Below, piece after piece: positions 26,946 through 35,459 of a DNA stretch of 64,000 nucleotides; positions within the stretch are counted from its first letter, which is position 1, and each line of letters begins with the position of its first letter. The stretch is taken from positions 516,721 through 580,720 of the forward strand of contig NZ_JBHFEI010000001.1 in the NCBI RefSeq assembly GCF_041928815.1, given 5' to 3'. Position numbers and translations under genes: made by a program. The notes below the pieces were generated by a model. It saw nothing but the letters and a program-made list of their open reading frames with translations. It did not search any database and was not told the DNA's origin. The stretch comes from JBHFEI01 sp041928815. Lineage in GTDB: Bacteria; Pseudomonadota; Alphaproteobacteria; Rhizobiales; Rhizobiaceae.

Positions 26946-28055
26946 TCACCGGATCTCGCGGCTGAATTCGGCGATCGCGCGGCTGCCGATCGCGTCCCAG
27001 TCCCACTCGATGCCGAGGCCCGGCGTCATCGGCGCCAGCGCCATGCCGCCTTCTATCGCCAGCCGCGAGGTGGTGATGTCATCGAGCTGCGGAATATATT
27101 CGACATATTTTCCGTTCTGCACGGCGCAGGTGAGGCTGACATGCAGCTCCATCAGGAAATGCGGGCAGACGGGGATGTCGAAGGCTTCCGCCGCATGCGC
27201 CACCTTCAGCCAAGGGGTGATGCCGCCGATGCGGCCGGCATCGACCTGCACGATCGAGCACCCGCCCTTCTGCATGTATTCGCGAAAATGCCGGATCGAA
27301 TAGAGCGATTCACCGATGGCGATCGGGGTCGAGGTCGATCGATTGAGCCGCACATGGCCGTCGATGTCATCGGCCGGCAGCGGTTCCTCCAGCCAGGCGA
27401 GGTCGAGCTCGCTGAGCCGCTCGGCCCGGCGGATCGCCTCGTCGACGGCAAAGCCCTGGTTGGCGTCGGTCATGATCTCGTAGCCGTCGCCGACCGCCTT
27501 CCTCACCGCCGACAGCCTGGCATAGTCCTCGGAGCCATGCGGCTTGCCGATCTTCACCTTGGAACCGCGAAACCCCTTCGATTGCGCGTCCAGCGCATCC
27601 TCGACCAGCGCTTCGGCCGGGATGTGCAGCCAGCCTCCCTCGGTGGTGTAGAGCGGGCAGCGGTCCTTCGCGCCGCCGGCAAGCTTCCACAGCGGCAGCG
27701 TCTGCTTTCGCGCACGCAAATCCCAAAGGGCCGTGTCGATGGCGGCAAGGGCGATGGCGGTGATCGCACCGATCGTCGTCGCGTGGGTCAGAAACTCCAG
27801 CTCGTGCCAGATCGCCTCGATGCAATCGGCGTCGCGGCCGATCAGGCGCGGCGCCAGATGATCGGCGAGAAGCCGCATCACGGAGGAGCCGCCGGTGCCG
27901 ATCGTGTAGCTGTAGCCGGTGCCCACAGCCCCGTCCGAATCCGTAATGGTGACGAGCGGCGTTTCCTGGCTGACAAAGCTCTGGATGGCGTCGGTGCGCT
28001 CGACCTTCGGGCGAAGGTCGACCATGGCGAGCTCGATGCGTTCGATCCGTGCCAT
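26946..28055 (-). CDS. mandelate racemase/muconate lactonizing enzyme family protein
   Basis: A 369-residue enolase-superfamily enzyme distinct from the fuconate dehydratase in the same operon. Catalytic parts: KVKIG (about residue 168), metal ligands at IMTDANQGF, AWLEEPLPADD and IAIGESLYS, and CPHFLMELHVSLT (about 296). The KxK plus late His arrangement fits a racemase or acid-sugar dehydratase. Substrate unknown; a second sugar acid such as a pentonate or hexonate is possible. Confidence 0.83.
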   Translation of the reverse strand: MARIERIELAMVDLRPKVERTDAIQSFVSQETPLVTITDSDGAVGTGYSYTIGTGGSSVMRLLADHLAPRLIGRDADCIEAIWHELEFLTHATTIGAITAIALAAIDTALWDLRARKQTLPLWKLAGGAKDRCPLYTTEGGWLHIPAEALVEDALDAQSKGFRGSKVKIGKPHGSEDYARLSAVRKAVGDGYEIMTDANQGFAVDEAIRRAERLSELDLAWLEEPLPADDIDGHVRLNRSTSTPIAIGESLYSIRHFREYMQKGGCSIVQVDAGRIGGITPWLKVAHAAEAFDIPVCPHFLMELHVSLTCAVQNGKYVEYIPQLDDITTSRLAIEGGMALAPMTPGLGIEWDWDAIGSRAIAEFSREIR

Positions 28056-28056
28056 G

Positions 28057-29154
28057 TCAGGCCCTCAAGGTTGCGCCGCTGTCGCGGTCGAAGAGATGGG
28101 CCTGCGACAGATCGAAGCAGAACGGCAAGGTCTCGCCCGGGGTCAGCCGGCGCGGGTTGAGCATGCGGCCGACCCATTCGGCGCCGCCGAACGAGGAGAA
28201 GACGAGCGTCTCGTTGCCGAGCGGCTCGGTCAGGATCACCGGCAGGTCGAGTGTGTGGACGTCGGCCTCGTGGCCGGAATGGATGCCGTGGCCGGCGGGG
28301 TAAAGATCGTCGGGGCGCAGGCCGAAGGTGACCTTCCGTCCGGCGGAAACACGATCGCGGAAACGGGCCGGCAGCGGCAGGCGGTCGCCATTGGCAAAGA
28401 CCAGTTCACCGCCCGAGACCTCGGCATCCTTCAGGTTCATCGGCGGCGAACCGATGAAGCCGGCGACGAATTTCGACTTCGGCCGCTGGAACACATCCTC
28501 CGGCGTGCCGACCTGCTCAATATGGCCGTCGCGCATGATGACGATGCGGTCGGCGAGCGTCATCGCCTCGACCTGGTCATGGGTGACGTAGATGACGGTC
28601 GACTGCACTTTTGCGTGGAGTTTCTTGATCTCGACGCGCATCTGCGTCCTGAGCTTGGCATCGAGGTTCGACAGCGGCTCGTCGAAGAGGAAGACGTCCG
28701 GATCGCGCACGATCGCCCGGCCCATGGCGACGCGCTGGCGCTGACCGCCGGAGAGCTGCGACGGGCGCCGGTCGAGGAGATGGGTGAGGTCGAGCGTCTT
28801 TGCCGCCTCCTCGACCTGCGGCGCGATCTGCTGCGGCGTCTGCCCGGCGATCTTCAGCGAGAAGCCCATGTTTTCGCGGACCGTCATGTGCGGATAGAGC
28901 GCATAGGACTGGAAGACCATGGCGAGGTTTCTCGCGCGCGGCGGCAGGTCGTTGACGATGCGACCGCCGATCCTCAGGTTTCCGCCGGAGATCGGCTCCA
29001 GCCCGGCGATCATCCGGAGCGTCGTCGACTTGCCGCAGCCGGACGGGCCGACCAGCGCGATGAACTCGCGGTCGGCGACCTCCAGATCGATGCCATGGAC
29101 CACTTCGACCGCGCCGTAACGCTTGACCAGCTTTTCGAGGGTGACGGTTGCCAT
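28057..29154 (-). CDS. sugar ABC transporter ATP-binding protein (UgpC/MalK type)
   Basis: A 365-residue CUT1-type ATPase: Walker [11 protein letters not shown]-loop [11 protein letters not shown], signature [14 protein letters not shown], Walker [14 protein letters not shown], switch His [10 protein letters not shown], then the regulatory TOBE region ([21 protein letters not shown]). It energises import with the two permeases and binding protein in the same operon. One base separates it from the enolase-family gene downstream. Confidence 0.93.
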   Translation of the reverse strand: MATVTLEKLVKRYGAVEVVHGIDLEVADREFIALVGPSGCGKSTTLRMIAGLEPISGGNLRIGGRIVNDLPPRARNLAMVFQSYALYPHMTVRENMGFSLKIAGQTPQQIAPQVEEAAKTLDLTHLLDRRPSQLSGGQRQRVAMGRAIVRDPDVFLFDEPLSNLDAKLRTQMRVEIKKLHAKVQSTVIYVTHDQVEAMTLADRIVIMRDGHIEQVGTPEDVFQRPKSKFVAGFIGSPPMNLKDAEVSGGELVFANGDRLPLPARFRDRVSAGRKVTFGLRPDDLYPAGHGIHSGHEADVHTLDLPVILTEPLGNETLVFSSFGGAEWVGRMLNPRRLTPGETLPFCFDLSQAHLFDRDSGATLRA

Positions 29155-29157
29155 GGA

Positions 29158-30024
29158 CTATCCTTTGACGGCGCCGGAAGTGAGCCCGGACACGAGATGC
29201 TTCTGCACGACGAAGGTGAGCACGAGGGCGGGGATGATCATGACCACGGCGAGCGCGCACATGCCGCGCCAGTCGATGGTGAACTCCGCCGTATAATCGA
29301 GCAGGCCCACGGGCAGGGTCTTGGAATTGACGGAACGGGTGAGCTGCGAAGCGAGCGCGAACTCGTTCCAGGAGGTGAGGAAGGCGAAGATGCCGGCGGA
29401 CGCGATGCCGGGGCCGGCGAGCGGAAACTCCACCTGCCAGAAGGCCTGCCAGCGGGTGCAGCCGTCGATCTGCGCGGCCTCGGCGAGATCCTTCGGCACC
29501 TGGCGGAAGAAGCCGTCGATCAGCCAGATGGTGAAGGGCACGTTCAGCGCCACATAGGCCGCGATCAGGCCGAAATGCGTGTCGATGATGCCGAGCTTCG
29601 AATAGACGAAGAAGAGCGGCAGCGACAGGGCGATGCCGGGCACCGTGCGTGTCAGCATCAGGCCGAGGAAGATCGAGGACTTGGCGCGGAAGCGGAACCT
29701 TGCGAAGGCATAACCGCCGGCCATGCCGATCGCGAGCGCGATCGCCGTCGAGGTGACGGAGACGATCAGCGAATTGCGGAAATATTCGATGATCGGGATG
29801 CCGCCCTGGCCGACGCCGGAGAACATCGCGACATAGGCGTCGAGGGAGAGATCCTGCGGCACCCAGACCGGCGGCTTCGCCATGATCTCGACCGTCGGGC
29901 GGAAGGAGGCGAGCACGATCCAGAGCCCCGGCAGGCAGATGACGGTCATCGCCAGGAACAGGCCGATCTTGTGAGCGGCCGACAGGAGGATGCCGTTGAT
30001 GCGGGCCTTCGCGTTCTCGTTCAT
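29158..30024 (-). CDS. sugar ABC transporter permease (MalG/CUT1 type)
   Basis: A 288-residue inner-membrane permease with six predicted helices; the cytoplasmic EAA loop reads DLAEAAQIDGCTRWQAFWQV and the C-terminus ends in QKHLVSGLTSGAVKG, typical of the MalG side. ATG 30024 is chosen over in-frame upstream codons that overlap the other permease. Confidence 0.92.
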   Translation of the reverse strand: MNENAKARINGILLSAAHKIGLFLAMTVICLPGLWIVLASFRPTVEIMAKPPVWVPQDLSLDAYVAMFSGVGQGGIPIIEYFRNSLIVSVTSTAIALAIGMAGGYAFARFRFRAKSSIFLGLMLTRTVPGIALSLPLFFVYSKLGIIDTHFGLIAAYVALNVPFTIWLIDGFFRQVPKDLAEAAQIDGCTRWQAFWQVEFPLAGPGIASAGIFAFLTSWNEFALASQLTRSVNSKTLPVGLLDYTAEFTIDWRGMCALAVVMIIPALVLTFVVQKHLVSGLTSGAVKG

Positions 30025-30037
30025 CGTCGCTCTCCCC

Positions 30038-30934
30038 TTACCATTCGGCCGCGATCTGGGTCCGCGCCGCCGAGAGCTTGCGGAAGAAATAGACGGTGAA
30101 GAGGATGGAGAGCAGGATCGCCACATAGGCCATGGCATTGGCGAGCCCCATGCGGGCATCGGCATAGGCGGTGCGCGACACGAGCGTCCAGAGCAGCTCG
30201 GTGCGCTTGGCCGGGCCGCCATCGGTCATGATCTTGACGATGTCATAGGCGCGCGCCACGTCGAGCGAGCGGATGGTCATGGCGATATAGGCAAACGGCA
30301 TGATGAACGGCCAGGTGACGTAGCGGAAGGTCTGAAAGGGCGTGCAGCCGTCGACGCGCGCCGCCTCGATCGGCTCCTTCGGCATGGCGAGCAGGCCGGC
30401 GAGGATGAGGATGGCGAAGACCGAGGTCGACGACCAGACTTCCGCGACGAGGATGGCGATGAAGGCGAGGGTGCCGTCGATCAGCCACGGGATCGCCTGC
30501 GTCATCAATCCCAGCGATTGCAGCGCGTTGTTCACCAGGCCGATATTGTCGTTGAACATGAATTTGAACTGGAAGCCGACGAGGATCGGCGAGAACATCA
30601 TCGGGAACATCATGATGGTGCGCAGGATGCGCTGGCCGCGCGTCGCCTTCTCGACCAGCATCGCAAGGCCGAGGCCGAGCAGCATCTCCACGTTCAACGC
30701 CACGGTGAGCAGCAGCACGGTCCGGCCGAAGGCCGTCCAGAACTCGATGTCGGCGAGGATGCGCGCATAGTTGCGGAAGCCGACAAACGTGTAGAGCGAG
30801 GCCGGCTGCGTCAGCCGGAAGGGCGTGAAGCTCGAATAGAGCGACAGGATCAGCGGAATGATCACCACCGCCGCCAGCACCAGGATGGCGGGCAGCAGAA
30901 GCAGAAAGGGTGCCGGCGGTCTCCAGCCTTTCAT
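30038..30934 (-). CDS. sugar ABC transporter permease (MalF/CUT1 type)
   Basis: A 298-residue permease: first helix FLLLLPAILVLAAVVIIPLI, STFxP-like FTPFRL, and the EAA loop PIEAARVDGCTPFQTFRYVT. Partner of the MalG-type permease 13 bases downstream. A stem-loop lies between it and the binding-protein gene. Confidence 0.92.
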   Translation of the reverse strand: MKGWRPPAPFLLLLPAILVLAAVVIIPLILSLYSSFTPFRLTQPASLYTFVGFRNYARILADIEFWTAFGRTVLLLTVALNVEMLLGLGLAMLVEKATRGQRILRTIMMFPMMFSPILVGFQFKFMFNDNIGLVNNALQSLGLMTQAIPWLIDGTLAFIAILVAEVWSSTSVFAILILAGLLAMPKEPIEAARVDGCTPFQTFRYVTWPFIMPFAYIAMTIRSLDVARAYDIVKIMTDGGPAKRTELLWTLVSRTAYADARMGLANAMAYVAILLSILFTVYFFRKLSAARTQIAAEW

Positions 30935-31020
30935 ATCGGCTTCTCCTGAACTTTCACGAATGCGGGGGACGATGGCGCCCGTCGGGGCAGGCCTCGTCCG
31001 GAACGCCAGACGGCGTGAAG

Positions 31021-31048
31021 GGCAGCGCCGGTCGGAACCGGCGCCGCC
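31021..31048 (-). other. intercistronic stem-loop between binding protein and permease genes
   Basis: GCGCCGGT-CGGA-ACCGGCGC, extended by GGC/GCC outside one unpaired stretch, in the 126-base gap after the binding-protein stop. No T tract. Such hairpins usually protect the upstream mRNA so binding protein is made in excess. Confidence 0.6.
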
Positions 31049-31060
31049 CGGGGGACAGTC

Positions 31061-32377
31061 TCAAAGCGCGCCGGCGTCCTCGAGGATCTGCGTCGCCTTG
31101 GCGGCGGCGGCATCCAGCGCTTCCTTCGAGGTCTTGTCGCCGAGGATGGCGGCCTGAAGCTCCGGATAGACGGCGTTGGAGATCTCGATCCAGGACGGCG
31201 TCTGCGGCACGGCGAAGGCGTGCTTGGCGGCTTCCTGGAACGCCGTCAGCACTTCCTTCTTGTAGGGATCGCCGGCGGCCTGCGCGACATCCCAGTCCCA
31301 GACGGCGGTGCGGGTCGGCAGCGGGCCGGCGGCGGCTTCCAGCTTCTGGCTGTCCTCGTTGGTGAGGAACCAGACGAGCGAGGCGGCCGCCTCCTTGGCG
31401 GCGCAGCTCTCGGTTACCGAGAAGCCGTGATGGCCGGACCAGCCGGTGCGCTTGCCCGACGATCCCGCCGGCTGCACCTTGACGCCGACATTGCCGGCGA
31501 CCTTGGAGGACTTCGGGTCGTTGAAGAAGGTCGCCCATCCGGGCCAGTCGAGATTGAGCGCGATCGTGCCCGAAGCAAAACCCTGGCCGAGATCGTCCCA
31601 GAGATAGTTGGTGGTGCCGGCCGGAACCGCCTTCGCCTTGTAGAGGTTGACGAACCAGTCGAGCGCGCGCACGCCGGCTTCGGAGTTGAAGGCGGGCCTG
31701 CCGTCCGCGTCGAGATACTCGCCGCCCTCGGCGACCAGCATCTCGTAGAAGCGGCCATTGATCGCCTCTTCCTTGCCGGCGAACTGGGTGCCGTAGAAAT
31801 CCGGCGGGCTGGCGAAGAAGGTCGCCTGGTCGGTCACCTGCTGCCAGGTGTCCGGCGGCGCGAGATCGTAGCCGTATTTCTCCTTGAAGGCGGCCTTCTT
31901 GGCGTCATCTTCGTAGAGGCTCTTCTGGTAGTAGAGCGCCGAGACGTCGAACTGGGCGCGCGGCAGCATGACGAGCTTGCCGTCGAGCGTCGAGGCCGCG
32001 ATGTTGGCCGGCACGAAGGCGTCGATCTCCTCCTTCGGCAGCAGCGCCGAGAGGTCGGTGTAGATATCCGGGTATTGCGGCGCGAAGGACGAATGGTTCG
32101 AGGCGACGCACCAGGTGATGTTGCCGGTGGCGATGTCCGACTTGATCTCCTTGTCGAGCTCGAAGTGGTTCTTCTTCGACAGCACGTTCACCTTCGCCCC
32201 GGTCGCCTTCTCCCAGTCGGCGATGCGCGCGTAGAGCGCCTCATACTGCTGCCCGCCGATGAGTTTCGCATCGACGGTGACGCCTTCGAATTTTCCCGGC
32301 AGATCCGCAGCCATCGCGGACCCCGCCAGCACGCAGAGCACTGCACCGGCCGCGACGCCCGCTCGCAATCTCGACAT
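31061..32377 (-). CDS. sugar ABC transporter substrate-binding protein
   Basis: A 438-residue periplasmic binding protein with signal peptide MSRLRAGVAAGAVLCVLAGS AMA, then ADLPGKFEGVTVDAKLIGG. CUT1 family features: NVLSKKNHFELDKEIKSDIA, YDLAPPDTWQQVTDQ, GTIALNLDWPGW, and the C-terminal KKEVLTAFQEAAKHAFAVPQ. ATG 32377 follows GGGAGG; the in-frame ATG at 32419 would break the signal peptide. First gene of the long operon, divergent from the IclR regulator; ligand probably L-fucose or a related deoxy or acid sugar. Confidence 0.92.
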   Translation of the reverse strand: MSRLRAGVAAGAVLCVLAGSAMAADLPGKFEGVTVDAKLIGGQQYEALYARIADWEKATGAKVNVLSKKNHFELDKEIKSDIATGNITWCVASNHSSFAPQYPDIYTDLSALLPKEEIDAFVPANIAASTLDGKLVMLPRAQFDVSALYYQKSLYEDDAKKAAFKEKYGYDLAPPDTWQQVTDQATFFASPPDFYGTQFAGKEEAINGRFYEMLVAEGGEYLDADGRPAFNSEAGVRALDWFVNLYKAKAVPAGTTNYLWDDLGQGFASGTIALNLDWPGWATFFNDPKSSKVAGNVGVKVQPAGSSGKRTGWSGHHGFSVTESCAAKEAAASLVWFLTNEDSQKLEAAAGPLPTRTAVWDWDVAQAAGDPYKKEVLTAFQEAAKHAFAVPQTPSWIEISNAVYPELQAAILGDKTSKEALDAAAAKATQILEDAGAL

Positions 32378-32413
32378 GTTATCCTCCCGTTTCACAGCCC
32401 TCACCCATAAGAG

Positions 32414-32448
32414 CTTCATTCATATACAAACCAATTATTCATTCATCG
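32414..32448 (-). promoter_or_regulatory. putative IclR operator region of the sugar operon
   Basis: On the minus strand GTATATGAATGAAG (from 32427 to 32414) resembles GTATTTGAACGGGC and TATATGAACGGGT in front of two neighbouring units. TTCATTCAT also occurs twice on the plus strand (32415, 32438), 23 bases apart, about two helical turns. It lies 37-71 bases before the binding-protein ATG. Confidence 0.45.
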
Positions 32449-32538
32449 TCAAGCCTTCCGCCGTATTTCCCGCCATTTCCCCATTGTCAGCCGCACATTC
32501 TGCGCCTATGAATTTCATCATTCACTGGAGGGGCCCAC

Positions 32539-33324
32539 GTGTCGGAAGACGAAAGCGATCGCTACCGCGCGCCGGCGCTCGACAAGGGGCTCGACATCCT
32601 GGAGCTTCTCGCCGCCGTCGACGGCGGCCTGACCCAGGCGGAGATCGCCAAGCGGCTCGACCGCAGCCCGAACGAGTTCTATCGCATGCTCGACCGGCTG
32701 GTGAGACGCGGCTACGTCACCCGCATCGACGGCGATCGCTTCTCCCTGACATTGAAGCTCTTCGGGCTGGCGCAACTGCATGCGCCGGTCCGCCGGCTCG
32801 TCTCCTTCGCCGTGCCGCTGATGCGGGAACTGGCCGAATCCTCGCGCCAGGCCAACCAGCTCGTCGTCTTCGACCGGGGGAATGCCGTGGTCATCGCCCA
32901 GCAGGAAGCGCCGGGCTACTGGGGCATTTCCATCCGCGTCGGCTCGCGCATCAGCCTGTTCGACACCGGCTCCGGCCATGTCCTGCTCGCCTTCCGCTCG
33001 GCGCGCGAGCGCGAGCGCATGGTCGCGGAAAACGGCAACGGCCTGGAGAGCCGGATGACCCCGGATTTTCTCGCCCGGCTGGAACTGATCCGCTCGCGCG
33101 GCTACGAGATGATGCCGAGCGCCCAGACCGCCGGCGTCATCAACCTCTCCTCCCCCGTGCTCGGCGCCGACACCATGGCGATCGCGGCGCTGACGGTGCC
33201 CTACATCACCCTGATCAACACGCCCGTCGCCCCGGACATCTCGACGACGATCCAGCTCCTCGGCGAGACGACGCGGCGGCTTTCCGAAATGGCCGGCGCC
33301 GGACTGACGGACGAACGGACGTAA
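32539..33324 (+). CDS. IclR family transcriptional regulator
   Basis: A 261-residue regulator: winged helix-turn-helix (LDKGLDILELLAAVDGGLTQ, AEIAKRLDRSPNEFYRMLDR) and a C-terminal ligand domain with QLVVFDRGNAVVIAQQEAPG, ISLFDTGSGHVLLAF and GVINLSSPVLG. GTG start at 32539 after CTGGAGG. Divergent from the fucose-type operon, so it is the obvious local controller; the effector is probably a pathway sugar acid. Confidence 0.9.
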   Translation: MSEDESDRYRAPALDKGLDILELLAAVDGGLTQAEIAKRLDRSPNEFYRMLDRLVRRGYVTRIDGDRFSLTLKLFGLAQLHAPVRRLVSFAVPLMRELAESSRQANQLVVFDRGNAVVIAQQEAPGYWGISIRVGSRISLFDTGSGHVLLAFRSARERERMVAENGNGLESRMTPDFLARLELIRSRGYEMMPSAQTAGVINLSSPVLGADTMAIAALTVPYITLINTPVAPDISTTIQLLGETTRRLSEMAGAGLTDERT

Positions 33325-33330
33325 AAATTC

Positions 33331-33345
33331 GTATTTGAACGGGCG
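33331..33345 (+). promoter_or_regulatory. putative IclR operator before the lactonase gene
   Basis: GTATTTGAACGGGCG shares TATxTGAACGGG with the site upstream of the CoA-transferase gene (36676-36688) and, less closely, with 32414-32427. It lies 42 bases before ATG 33387. Confidence 0.45.
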
Positions 33346-33386
33346 ATTTTCCTGTGGCAGGGTCGTCGCCATCCCGAGGAGCGCTG

Positions 33387-34232
33387 ATGATCATCGACAC
33401 CCACCTGCATCTCATCTATCGCGACCGGCTCGCCTATCCCTGGCTTGCCGGCGTGCCGGCGCTTGATGCCGACTTCCCCTACGAGACCTATGCGGGCGAG
33501 GCGCGGCGCCTCGGCATCGGCGCGGCATTGCACATGGAGGTCGACGTGGCGGAGGCGGACATCGCTGGCGAGACGGCGATGGTGAAGGGTCTGGCCGGGG
33601 CTCCCGGCAGCCTGCTCGCCGGCGCGATCGTCGCCTGCCGGCCCGAATCGCCTGCCTTTGCCGGCGAACTCGACAGCGCCCTCGCCGATCCCTTCGTGCG
33701 CGGCTTTCGCCGGGTGCTGCATGTGATGCCCGACGACCTCTCGGAAGGCGCGCTCTTCCGCGAGAACATCCGCCGGCTCGCAGGAACCCGCCTCGCCTTC
33801 GATCTCTGCGTGCTGCCGCACCAGATCGACAGGGCGATCGCGCTCGCCGATCTCGCGCCGGACGTCTCCTTCGTCCTCGACCATTGCGGCGTGCCGGACA
33901 TCAGGGGCGGCGGCTTCGGCGCCTGGGAGGGCCCGCTGGCCGCGATCGCAAAACGTCCGAACGTCACGGTCAAGCTGTCCGGCATCCCCGCCTATGGCGC
34001 GGACACCTGGACGCTCGAGGATCTGAAACCCTATTTCGCCCATGTGGCGGAGCGTTTCGGCTTTTCCCGCATGGTCTGGGGCAGCGACTGGCCGGTCTGC
34101 ACGCTGGGCGGCGGACTGTCGACCTGGATCGGCGCGACGCACGCGTTGCTGTCCGGTGTCAGCCGGGAGGAGAAGGCGGGAATTCTCGCCGGCAACGCGG
34201 CGCGGCTCTGGCGGATCGACCGGCCGGCGTGA
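33387..34232 (+). CDS. amidohydrolase family lactonase, probable L-fuconolactonase
   Basis: A 281-residue TIM-barrel hydrolase of the amidohydrolase-2 type: MIIDTHLHLIYRDRLAYPWL with the HxH metal pair, FVLDHCGVPDIRG, VTVKLSGIPAYG and MVWGSDWPVC. Relatives hydrolyse sugar lactones such as L-fucono-1,4-lactone, the step between dehydrogenase and fuconate dehydratase, which fits here. GAGGAG six bases before ATG 33387. It follows the IclR gene on the same strand but has its own motif upstream. Confidence 0.82.
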   Translation: MIIDTHLHLIYRDRLAYPWLAGVPALDADFPYETYAGEARRLGIGAALHMEVDVAEADIAGETAMVKGLAGAPGSLLAGAIVACRPESPAFAGELDSALADPFVRGFRRVLHVMPDDLSEGALFRENIRRLAGTRLAFDLCVLPHQIDRAIALADLAPDVSFVLDHCGVPDIRGGGFGAWEGPLAAIAKRPNVTVKLSGIPAYGADTWTLEDLKPYFAHVAERFGFSRMVWGSDWPVCTLGGGLSTWIGATHALLSGVSREEKAGILAGNAARLWRIDRPA

Positions 34233-34325
34233 CGGCGCCGCAGCCGCAGACGCGGCGGAAGCGCTTTCCGCCACGCTGCCCGGGGCAGCAGCCGACGGGA
34301 GGCGGATCGGCCCGCTCGAAAGCCC

Positions 34326-35459
34326 TTATCGAAAGCTTTCGAGGAACAGGTCGTTGAGATCGGCGATCGCCTGTCGCGCCGGCTCCCGGCCCGTGACGGC
34401 GCGGTTGATGCGCTGCGACGCCGCCTCCTGGAACGGCATGTAACCGTCATGGCGCGGCCGCAGCCAGGCGCCCTCCAGCGTGGCGCGGGTGTTGCGGTAG
34501 AAGCCGAGCGTGGCGGCGTTCGCGGCGTCGTCCTCCCAGCCCGCCGCATGGCCCGGCTGGCCGCCGGAGCGCCAGTAGCGATCCTTCTGCACGCCTGCGC
34601 CGGCGATCCAGTAGGCGACGTCGATCGCCGCGTCGCGATGGGCGGAGAAGGCGGAGACGGCGATCCCCGTGCCGCCGAGCGCGGAGCCGATCGGCCCGTG
34701 CGTGCCCGCCACCGGCATGTCGGCAAAGGCGATCCGGTGCGCGCGGAATCCGTCGAGCGCGTAGCTGACATAGCCGTAGACCAGCGGCGCCAGGATGGCG
34801 GACGAACCGGCCTCGCCCATCCGGTCGAGCACGGCGATCGGGTCCATGTCGAGGCAGGCGGGATCGCAGAGGCTTGCCAGTTCGCGGATCATCTCGATCG
34901 CCCGCGCACCGATATCGGCGTCGGCGAAGGGTGCATCCGGCGTGACCGAGCAGGGACGTCCGAGATTGCCGCAGAGCGTGAACAGGCACATCAGCGAATG
35001 GGGCGGGCGCAGCGGCAGGAGAACCGCGCCGGTCCCCGCCAGCGCCATGACCGCGTCCCACGTCGCCGGCGGTGCATCGAGCCGGTCGGGGCGAAAGGCG
35101 AGCACCTGGGTCGCCGCGTCGATCGGGAAGGCCCATTGCCGGCCCTGCCAGTTGTAGCTCGGGAAGGAGGCGCCGACGGTGCCCTGCGCCAGCGCGGCAA
35201 AGTCCGCCGCGCGCTCGGCGCGATCGAGCGGCGCGAGGCAGTTCTCCGCGGTGATCTGCCCGACATGCGGATGGTCGATGACGATCAGGTCGTAGCGGCG
35301 CGCCAGTTCCTCGACCGGAAAACTCTCGAAATCCTGCAGCGAGCGCTTGTCCCAGTCGATCGCAACCCCGGTCAACGCCCGCCAGTCCGCCGAGCAGGCG
35401 ACCATCGGATCAAAGCCGCGCGGATGGCTCCAGGTCATGCCCTTCAGCGTGATCGACAT
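34326..35459 (-). CDS. solute-binding-protein-fold protein without signal peptide
   Basis: A 377-residue protein resembling family 1 extracellular sugar-binding proteins: DLIVIDHPHVGQ, NWQGRQWAFPIDAATQVLAF, IGSALGGTGIAVSAFSAHRD and DVAYWIAGAGVQKDRYWRS. It starts MSITLKGMTWSHPRGFDPMV, with no signal peptide or lipobox, so it should stay in the cytoplasm. The ATG overlaps the CoA-transferase stop (TGATG). That coupling makes a missed upstream signal unlikely. Function unknown; it may sense or scaffold a sugar or CoA-ester. Confidence 0.72.
   Translation of the reverse strand: MSITLKGMTWSHPRGFDPMVACSADWRALTGVAIDWDKRSLQDFESFPVEELARRYDLIVIDHPHVGQITAENCLAPLDRAERAADFAALAQGTVGASFPSYNWQGRQWAFPIDAATQVLAFRPDRLDAPPATWDAVMALAGTGAVLLPLRPPHSLMCLFTLCGNLGRPCSVTPDAPFADADIGARAIEMIRELASLCDPACLDMDPIAVLDRMGEAGSSAILAPLVYGYVSYALDGFRAHRIAFADMPVAGTHGPIGSALGGTGIAVSAFSAHRDAAIDVAYWIAGAGVQKDRYWRSGGQPGHAAGWEDDAANAATLGFYRNTRATLEGAWLRPRHDGYMPFQEAASQRINRAVTGREPARQAIADLNDLFLESFR

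Noticed and set aside
27919..30099. A 726-codon plus-strand open frame
   Set aside because: It is antisense to the ATPase, permease and enolase-family genes, which have full domain motifs; high GC opens long frames. Its His/Asp/Arg-rich composition is typical of antisense shadows.
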